Positions 36,566 through 41,949 of a DNA stretch of 41,949 nt are shown here, piece by piece (within the stretch, counting starts at the first letter, position 1; each line of letters opens with the position of its first letter). The stretch spans positions 1 to 41,949 of the forward strand of contig CAJPFN010000029.1 in NCBI GenBank assembly GCA_905339215.1. The letters run 5' to 3'. The stretch comes from Rhizobiaceae bacterium. GTDB taxonomy: Bacteria; Pseudomonadota; Alphaproteobacteria; Rhizobiales; Rhizobiaceae. The notes beneath the pieces were generated by a model. It was not told the origin of the DNA. It ran no database searches and saw only the letters and a program-made list of their open reading frames with translations. The translations under genes were made by a program, and so were the position numbers.

Positions 36566-37654
36566 ATGAAGACGATACTGAACGAGTCGATGAGCCGGCG
36601 CACGCTGCTCGCTTCCGGCATCGCCGCGGCCGGCATGCTGTCGATGCCCGCGGTCCTGCGCGCCCAGGACCGCTCGCTGAAGGTCGGCGTCTATGGCGGC
36701 TACTTCAAGGACAGCTTCGACAAGAACATCTTCCCCGAGTTCACCAAGGCGACCGGCATCGCGGTGGAATCGGTCGCCGAACCGACCGGTGAGGCCTGGC
36801 TCGTCCAGCTCGAGCAGGCGGCGAAGGCCGGCCAGGCGCCTGCCGACCTGTCGATGATGTCGCAGACCTCGACGATAAAGGGCCAAGCTACGGAACTGTG
36901 GACGCCGCTCGATCCGGCGAGGATCAAGAACTTCGACGGGCTGCTGCCGCAGTTCGTCAACAAGTATCCGGACGGCCGCATTGCCGGCATCGGCGCCGTG
37001 GCCTGGTACATCACGCTGGTCTCCAACACCGACGTCTACAAGGAGGCGCCGACGTCGTGGGCGGCGCTGTGGGATCCGGCGAACAAGGACAAGCTCGGCC
37101 TGCTCGCGCTGGTCTCCAACTCCTTCCTGCTGGAAGTGACGGCGAAGACCTTCATGGGCGGCACCAATGCGCTGGACACCGAGGAAGGCATCCTGAAGGC
37201 CTTCGAGAAGCTCGCCGAGGTGAAGCCGAACGTGCGGCTCTGGTACCGCGACGAGGCGCAGTTCGAGCAAGCGCTGAAGTCGGGCGAGATCCCGATGGGC
37301 CAGTACTATCACGACGTCACCGGCCTTGCCGCCGCCGACGGCCATCCGGTGCGCTCGACCTTCCCGCAGGAAGGCGGCATCCTCGATTCCGGTAACTGGG
37401 TGCTGTCACGCGCCTCCTCCAAGGTCGACGAAGCGCATGTCTTCATCGACTATATGAGCCAGCCGGCGATCCAGGGGCTGATGTCGCGCAAGGTCGGCAC
37501 GGCGCCGACGCTGAAGCGCGAACTGCTCGACCTGACGCCGGAGGAATTCGCCTCGGTATCCTCCGACATCGACCCGATCATCCCGCGCTACGACCTCTAC
37601 ACGTCGAAGTCGGACTGGCTGAACCAGAAGTGGACCGAGCTGATCGTCGGCTGA
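36566..37654 (+). CDS. Tat-exported extracellular solute-binding protein (system 2)
   Basis: The 362-residue binding protein starts with a twin-arginine signal peptide: SRRTLLASG at 10-18, hydrophobic 19-31 and a cut near AQD at 33-35. The mature part begins LKVGVYGGYFKDSFDKNIFPEF, a PotD-like periplasmic binding fold that differs clearly from the system 1 protein. The ATG at 36566 has GGAG eight bases upstream; the ATG two codons earlier is too close to that site. Export in folded form is inferred from the signal. It lies 60 bases after the ureohydrolase gene, past a short GCCGC/GCGGC hairpin (36532-36544). Confidence 0.9.
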   Translation: MKTILNESMSRRTLLASGIAAAGMLSMPAVLRAQDRSLKVGVYGGYFKDSFDKNIFPEFTKATGIAVESVAEPTGEAWLVQLEQAAKAGQAPADLSMMSQTSTIKGQATELWTPLDPARIKNFDGLLPQFVNKYPDGRIAGIGAVAWYITLVSNTDVYKEAPTSWAALWDPANKDKLGLLALVSNSFLLEVTAKTFMGGTNALDTEEGILKAFEKLAEVKPNVRLWYRDEAQFEQALKSGEIPMGQYYHDVTGLAAADGHPVRSTFPQEGGILDSGNWVLSRASSKVDEAHVFIDYMSQPAIQGLMSRKVGTAPTLKRELLDLTPEEFASVSSDIDPIIPRYDLYTSKSDWLNQKWTELIVG

Positions 37655-37656
37655 CG

Positions 37657-37727
37657 CTCGCTCCCGAGCGAGGTTGCGCAGCAGCCGCGCTTGCGCACAT
37701 GATGGCCCCGGCGGCGCGCCGCCGGGG
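37657..37727 (+). promoter_or_regulatory. Two hairpins in the binding protein/ATPase spacer
   Basis: CTCGCT-CCCG-AGCGAG (37657-37672) comes just after the binding-protein stop. A perfect 22-base GC palindrome follows at 37706-37727, with arms of eleven bases starting CCCCGGCGGC. The remaining spacer to the ATPase ATG (37818) shows nothing clear. Such structures usually reduce transcription past the binding-protein gene or stabilise its mRNA end. Confidence 0.5.
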
Positions 37728-37817
37728 TTAGTGCGTACTGACCAAACTGCAGGACGTCGCTACCACGGGTCTGCGGCCGCCGGCCGTGCCTGCCGACCAA
37801 CACATCGGAACGAGCTG

Positions 37818-38855
37818 ATGTCGGGATTGTCCCTCAAGGATGTGACGAAGCGCTTCGGTGACTTCAAGGCCGTCGATGCCGTGAACCTCGGCGTTCCGCA
37901 CGGCACGTTCGTCTGCCTGCTCGGCCCGTCGGGCTGCGGGAAGACGACGCTGCTGCGTATGATCGCCGGCCTGGAAGACCCGTCAGAGGGCGCAATCCTG
38001 CTCGACGGAAGCGACATCACGCCGGTGCCTACCCACAAGCGCGATTTCGGCATGGTGTTCCAGTCGCTGGCGCTGTTCCCGCACCTGACCGTCGGACAGA
38101 ACATCGCCTATCCGCTTCGCATCCGCGACCGGCCGCGCGAGGAGCAGGCGCGCCGCGTCGACGAACTCTTGAAACTGATTCATCTGGGCGGTTTTGCTGA
38201 TCGGCCGGTGGCGAAGTTGTCGGGCGGCCAGCGCCAGCGCGTTGCCATCGCCCGGGCGCTGGCGCTCTCGCCGCGGCTGTTCCTTCTCGACGAACCCTTG
38301 TCCGCGCTCGACGCTAAGCTGCGCGAGGCCATGCAGGTCGAACTGCGACAGCTGCAGCAGCGGCTCGGTATCACCACCATCGTCGTCACCCACGACCAGC
38401 GCGAGGCCATGACCATGGCCGACCTCGTCGTCGTCATGGGCGAGGGCCGCATCCGCCAGGCGGCGCCACCGATCGAGATCTACCGCCGTCCGGCCGACGC
38501 CTTCGTCGCCGACTTCATCGGCTCGACCAACCTGCTCGCTGCGATTGCCGACGGTTCGGGCCGTGCCACCGTCTTCGGCAGGCCCGTCGCCGGCCTCCCG
38601 ATGCCGTCCGGGCTGGCGAAGGCCGTGCTGTCCGTCCGCCCCGAGGATGTTCGCCTCGACAAGGTCGGCGCCGGCGCCTTCGACGGCACGGTCACCTTCG
38701 TGCGCGACCTCGGCGCCACGATCGAGACCTTCGTCGAGGCCGGCGGCGAGACCATCGTAGCTGTCGCCACGCCGCGCGACAAACCCGACGTCGCCGTCGG
38801 CCAGGCGGTCGGCGTCGTCCTGTCGCCCGACGCCTGCGTGGTGCTGGCCAGATGA
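37818..38855 (+). CDS. PotA-type ATPase of ABC importer (system 2)
   Basis: The ATP-binding subunit (345 residues) has Walker [10 protein letters not shown] at 36-44, the Q-loop in GMVFQSLALFPHLT, SGGQRQR at 135-141, Walker B LFLLDEP at 154-160 and His192 in THDQREA. A TOBE domain follows from about 235. It belongs to the spermidine/putrescine/iron/thiamine group of ATPases; the substrate is set by the binding protein and permeases. The ATG at 37818 gives the usual LSLKDVTKRFG start. The stop overlaps the first permease gene by four bases (ATGA). Confidence 0.92.
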   Translation: MSGLSLKDVTKRFGDFKAVDAVNLGVPHGTFVCLLGPSGCGKTTLLRMIAGLEDPSEGAILLDGSDITPVPTHKRDFGMVFQSLALFPHLTVGQNIAYPLRIRDRPREEQARRVDELLKLIHLGGFADRPVAKLSGGQRQRVAIARALALSPRLFLLDEPLSALDAKLREAMQVELRQLQQRLGITTIVVTHDQREAMTMADLVVVMGEGRIRQAAPPIEIYRRPADAFVADFIGSTNLLAAIADGSGRATVFGRPVAGLPMPSGLAKAVLSVRPEDVRLDKVGAGAFDGTVTFVRDLGATIETFVEAGGETIVAVATPRDKPDVAVGQAVGVVLSPDACVVLAR

Positions 38856-39706
38856 GACGCGAGCCACCGCGATCCCTTGCCGACTACGCGCCGCTGGTCT
38901 TTCCGGCGCTGATGCTGACCGTCTTTTTCGTCGTGCCGTTCTCGATCATGATCGCGGTGTCGTTCTTCCGCCGCGACCCGGCCGGCTTCTATACGCCCGA
39001 CTTCGTCGTCGACAACTACGCGCGCTTCCTGTCGTCGTTCTTCGGCGGCGTGCTCGGCTTCTCGCTGATGCTCGCGGTGCTGGTCGCTGCCTGCTGCGTG
39101 GCCATCGCCTTCCCCTTCACCTTCCTCCTCATCCGTTGCTCGCGGCGCGTGCAGACGGTCTGGTTGGTGGGGCTGCTCTCCGTGCTGTCGCTGTCGGAGG
39201 TGATCATCGGCTTCGCCTGGTCGACGCTGTTCTCGCGGACCGCCGGCATCACCAACCTTCTGGTCGCGGTCGGCCTGATGGACGCCCCGCAGGCGCTGCT
39301 GCCCGGCTTCGGGGCGGTGCTGACCGGCATGGTCTACCAGGCCCTGCCCTATACCGTGCTGGTGCTCTATCCGGCCCTCGTTCGCCTCGACCCGACACTG
39401 CTCGAAGCGGCGCGCACGCTCGGCGCCTCGCCGCTGCGCGCGTTCTTCAACGTCGTTGTCCCTGCGCTGAGAAACACCATCGTGGCGACGCTGATCATGG
39501 TCTTCGTCTTCGCGCTCGGCTCCTACCTGCTGCCGCAGATCCTCGGCCGGCCGCAGCACTGGACGTTGTCAGTGCTGATCACCGACCAGGCGATCTACCA
39601 GTCGAACATGCCCTTCGCCGCGGCGATGGCCGTGTTCCTCGTGTTAATCTCTCTGGCGCTGGTCGGGCTGACGCTGATGGTCGGGCGCAGGGAGAGCGCG
39701 GCATGA
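38852..39706 (+). CDS. PotB-type permease of ABC importer (system 2)
   Basis: The 284-residue membrane subunit has about six helices. The EAA loop LLEAARTLGASPLRAFFNVV lies near 184-203, followed by ALGSYLLPQILGRPQHWTLSV, a block seen in PotB-like permeases. It is translationally coupled to the ATPase gene before it and to the second permease gene after it, with four-base ATGA overlaps on both sides. Confidence 0.92.
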   Translation: MRREPPRSLADYAPLVFPALMLTVFFVVPFSIMIAVSFFRRDPAGFYTPDFVVDNYARFLSSFFGGVLGFSLMLAVLVAACCVAIAFPFTFLLIRCSRRVQTVWLVGLLSVLSLSEVIIGFAWSTLFSRTAGITNLLVAVGLMDAPQALLPGFGAVLTGMVYQALPYTVLVLYPALVRLDPTLLEAARTLGASPLRAFFNVVVPALRNTIVATLIMVFVFALGSYLLPQILGRPQHWTLSVLITDQAIYQSNMPFAAAMAVFLVLISLALVGLTLMVGRRESAA

Positions 39707-40506
39707 CGGTGACGCTCCTCCGCCGGCTCTACTTCGCGCTCGTCGCGCTCTTCCTCGCGGCGCCGCTCCTCGTCGTGCTCGGCGTATCGGTGAACGAGAA
39801 GCAGGACCTCTCCTTCCCGCCCAAGGGCTTTTCGCTTTCCTGGTACGGACAGATCTTCCTCGATCCCGCGTGGCGCAGCGCGCTCGTCGCGTCGGTTCTG
39901 CTCGCGCTCGCAGCGGCGGCGCTGGCGGTCGCCATCGCACTGCCGCTCGCCTGGTTCCTGTGGCGGCGCATCGCACCGTGGGCCAACGTCTTCCAGGCGC
40001 TCGGCCTGGCGCCGTTCATCCTGCCGCCGGTCATCACCGCGCTCGGCTTCCTGTCCTTCTGGGCGACGGCGGGCTTCTACGGCCAGGCGTGGACGGCGGC
40101 GATCAGCCACGCCATCTTCTTCGTCACCCTGCCGCTGGTGACGCTTTCGCTCGGCTTCGCCTCGATCGACCGGTCGCTGGTGGAAGCCGCTGCCACCATG
40201 GGCGCCGACGACCGCATCGTTCTGCGCACCGTGGTGCTGCCGCTGATCCTGCCCTACATGGTGTCGGGATACGCCTTCGCCTTCGTGCTCTCGCTCAACG
40301 AGTACATCATCGCCTACATGACCGTCGGCTTCACCATGGAAACCCTGCCGATCAAGATCTTTAACGCGCTGCGCTACGGCTATACGCCGACCATGGCGGC
40401 GGTCTCGGTATTCTTCGTCGCGGTGGCCGCACTGGTCTTTGGCCTGATAGCGTGGTTCGGCGACATCCGGCGCCTACTCGGCGCCATGGGCTCGGAGAAG
40501 AGTTGA
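39703..40506 (+). CDS. PotC-type permease of ABC importer (system 2)
   Basis: The second membrane subunit (267 residues) has about six helices. The EAA loop LVEAAATMGADDRIVLRTVV lies near 160-179, and FAFVLSLNEYIIAYMTVGFT is the conserved block after it. The ATG at 39703 overlaps the previous stop by four bases, with GGAGAG upstream. Its own stop (TGA at 40504-40506) shares one base with the ATG of the nitrilase gene (TGATG), so the nitrilase is part of the transporter operon. Confidence 0.92.
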   Translation: MTVTLLRRLYFALVALFLAAPLLVVLGVSVNEKQDLSFPPKGFSLSWYGQIFLDPAWRSALVASVLLALAAAALAVAIALPLAWFLWRRIAPWANVFQALGLAPFILPPVITALGFLSFWATAGFYGQAWTAAISHAIFFVTLPLVTLSLGFASIDRSLVEAAATMGADDRIVLRTVVLPLILPYMVSGYAFAFVLSLNEYIIAYMTVGFTMETLPIKIFNALRYGYTPTMAAVSVFFVAVAALVFGLIAWFGDIRRLLGAMGSEKS

Positions 40507-41279
40507 TGAAGATTGCCGCGCTGCAGATGCGCGCCGTCGCCGGCGATCCGGCGGCAAACCTCGCCAGGATCGAACGTGCCGCCGGCGAGGCCGCAACGGC
40601 GGGCGCAGCTCTCCTGATCGCGCCCGAACTCGCGGTCACCGGCTACGGCGCCGGCGAGGCGATCCGCGATCTCGCCGAGCCGGCAGAGGGGCCGGTCGTC
40701 GACCGGATCGCCGCGATCGCCGCTGAAGCGGGCCTGTCGATCGTCAGCGGCATCGCCGAGCGCGATGGCGAGGCGGTCTACAACAGCGCCGTGCTCGTCG
40801 ACGACACCGGCAGCCGCCTCGTCTACCGCAAGTCGCACCTCTACGGACCTTACGAGCGCGGGCTCTTCCGGCCGGGTCCGGCCGCGGCGGCGACCGCCGC
40901 GATCGGCGGCATCAAGGCCGGGCTGCTGATCTGTTACGACGTCGAGTTCCCGGAGAACGTGCGCCGCCTGGCGCAGGAGGGCGTCGACCTGGTCATCGTG
41001 CCGACGGCGTTGCCGGCCACCGATCACGGCGCCTTCATCGCCGAGAAGATGGTGCCGGTGCGCGCTTTCGAGAACCAGGTTTTCGTCGCCTATGTGAACC
41101 ATTGCGGCGCCGACAAACGCTTCGCCTATGCCGGCCTGTCCGGCATCGTCGCGCCCGACGGCACGATGCTGGCACAGGCAGGTGCCGCCGAGGAGGCGCT
41201 GCTCGTAGCCGACATCGCGCCGGACGCCTTCGCGGCATCCCGCGCGGCGAACACCTACCTCGCCGACCTGCACCCTTGA
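40506..41279 (+). CDS. Nitrilase-superfamily amidase in the importer operon
   Basis: This 257-residue carbon-nitrogen hydrolase has the complete triad: Glu41 in APELAVTGYG, Lys109 in YRKSHLYGPYE and Cys143 in GLLICYDVEFPE. The CYDVEFPENVRRLA wording resembles the bacterial omega-amidase/R-amidase/4-guanidinobutyramidase-like branch more than AguB, which is also encoded in this window (14449-15336). It hydrolyses a carboxamide to the acid and ammonia in the cytoplasm. The start codon overlaps the permease stop. Together with the ureohydrolase at the other end of the operon it could convert an imported guanidinoamide to GABA or a similar amino acid; this is inference. Confidence 0.92.
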   Translation: MKIAALQMRAVAGDPAANLARIERAAGEAATAGAALLIAPELAVTGYGAGEAIRDLAEPAEGPVVDRIAAIAAEAGLSIVSGIAERDGEAVYNSAVLVDDTGSRLVYRKSHLYGPYERGLFRPGPAAAATAAIGGIKAGLLICYDVEFPENVRRLAQEGVDLVIVPTALPATDHGAFIAEKMVPVRAFENQVFVAYVNHCGADKRFAYAGLSGIVAPDGTMLAQAGAAEEALLVADIAPDAFAASRAANTYLADLHP

Positions 41280-41289
41280 TGCGGCCGTC

Positions 41290-41949
41290 TCAGACGTCGG
41301 CGCGCACCGCCTGCCGCTGCTTGCCCAGCCCTTCGATGCCGAGTTCGACGACGTCGCCCGCTTTCAGGTAGCGCGGCGGCTTCATGCCCATGCCGACGCC
41401 GGGCGGCGTACCCGTGGTGACGATGTCGCCGGGGTGCAGGCTCATGAACTGCGACAGATATGAGACGAGGAAGGCGACGCCGTAGACCATCGTTTTCGTC
41501 GACCCGTCCTGCATGGTCTGGCCGTTGAGGGTCAGCCACATCTTCAAATCCTGCGGATCCGCCACCTCGTCGCGTGTCACCAGCCAGGGTCCGATCGGGC
41601 CAAACGTGTCGCACGACTTGCCTTTCGTCCATTGACCGGAACGTTCGGTCTGGAAGGCCCGTTCGGAGACGTCGTTGACGACGCAGTAGCCGGCGACGTG
41701 GTCGAGCGCATCGGCCTCCGAGACGTATTTTGCGGTCTTGCCGATGACGAAGCCGAGCTCGACTTCCCAATCGGTCTTCTCCGATCCGCGCGGGATGACG
41801 ACGTCGTCATTCGGCCCGACGATCGCCGACGTCGCCTTCATGAAGATGATCGGCTCGGGTGGCACCTTTGCCCCGGTCTCCGCCGCATGATCGGAATAGT
41901 TCAGGCCGATGCAGATGAACTTGCCGACGCCGGCGACGCAGGGGCCGAA
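41290..41949 (-). CDS. Fumarylacetoacetate hydrolase family protein, 5' end cut by the window
   Basis: The frame is open to the window edge; 219 residues of the C-terminal part are visible. Family marks are GLNYSDHAAE, IIFMKATSAIVGP, WEVELGFVIGK with metal-ligand Glu residues, YCVVNDVSERAFQ with a metal-ligand Asp, KGKSCDTFGPIGPWLVT and TGTPPGVGMGMKPPRYLKAGD. The family contains fumarylpyruvate hydrolases, 2-hydroxyhepta-2,4-dienedioate isomerases and ureidoglycolate lyases, and sequence alone does not separate these. It converges on the nitrilase gene with a ten-base gap. If it were ureidoglycolate lyase it would add to the urea theme, but that is speculative. Confidence 0.92.
   Translation of the reverse strand, partial: FGPCVAGVGKFICIGLNYSDHAAETGAKVPPEPIIFMKATSAIVGPNDDVVIPRGSEKTDWEVELGFVIGKTAKYVSEADALDHVAGYCVVNDVSERAFQTERSGQWTKGKSCDTFGPIGPWLVTRDEVADPQDLKMWLTLNGQTMQDGSTKTMVYGVAFLVSYLSQFMSLHPGDIVTTGTPPGVGMGMKPPRYLKAGDVVELGIEGLGKQRQAVRADV

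Noticed and set aside
34358-37345. Open frame of 995 codons on the minus strand through the ureohydrolase and binding-protein genes
   Set aside because: Only its last 320 codons (LysR) are recognisable; the upstream part is antisense to well-supported genes. The LysR ATG at 35320 is a proper start.

Overview
The window looks like chromosomal DNA of a high-GC alphaproteobacterium of the order Hyphomicrobiales (Rhizobiales), probably near Mesorhizobium and other Phyllobacteriaceae. The basis is the gene order gpmA-dapB-ABC exporter-glk-mgsA, uppP convergent with an NDUFA9-like reductase gene, a rhizobial-type palindromic intergenic repeat near 25.76 kb, and strong G/C third-position use almost everywhere. 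The genus is inferred from these features only; no database was consulted.

Bases 1-3342 are the right end of an integrated mobile element. A tyrosine recombinase gene (1603-3255) sits beside the 3' end of an intact tRNA-Leu(CAG) gene (3343-3427, minus strand). Next to it are a visibly AT-richer membrane-protein gene and the 3' part of a gene whose product resembles the palm of a family A DNA polymerase. The left end of the element lies outside the window.

Bases 3428-14338 are ordinary core genome: gpmA, dapB, an MsbA-like exporter, glk, mgsA, mepA, a YeeZ-like reductase, queG, a glutathione S-transferase, uppP and the NDUFA9-like gene.

Bases 14449-23865 form a polyamine and amide region. 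An acetylpolyamine amidohydrolase and an N-carbamoylputrescine amidase are transcribed leftwards. A YtcJ-type amidohydrolase, a complete PotABCD-type importer and an amidase are transcribed rightwards.

Bases 23887-34317 are mixed: an EamA transporter, rpe, a small hypothetical gene, an unusual fusion of an ornithine-racemase-like domain with a metal-site-less ureohydrolase-like domain, a MATE exporter, galE, a secreted M16 peptidase and a small helical protein.

Bases 34358-41279 form a second nitrogen-compound locus. A LysR regulator is divergent from a ureohydrolase (agmatinase or guanidinobutyrase family) gene, followed by a Tat-exported binding protein, an ATPase, two permeases and a nitrilase-family amidase. 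I infer uptake and breakdown of a guanidino compound such as 4-guanidinobutyramide or 4-guanidinobutyrate. The window ends inside a fumarylacetoacetate-hydrolase-family gene.

The strongest candidates for something new are the racemase/pseudo-ureohydrolase fusion, the LysR-ureohydrolase-ABC-nitrilase unit with its perfect palindromic operator candidate, and the polymerase-like gene of the mobile element. No gap between genes exceeds 300 bases, and I saw no CRISPR array and no rRNA gene.
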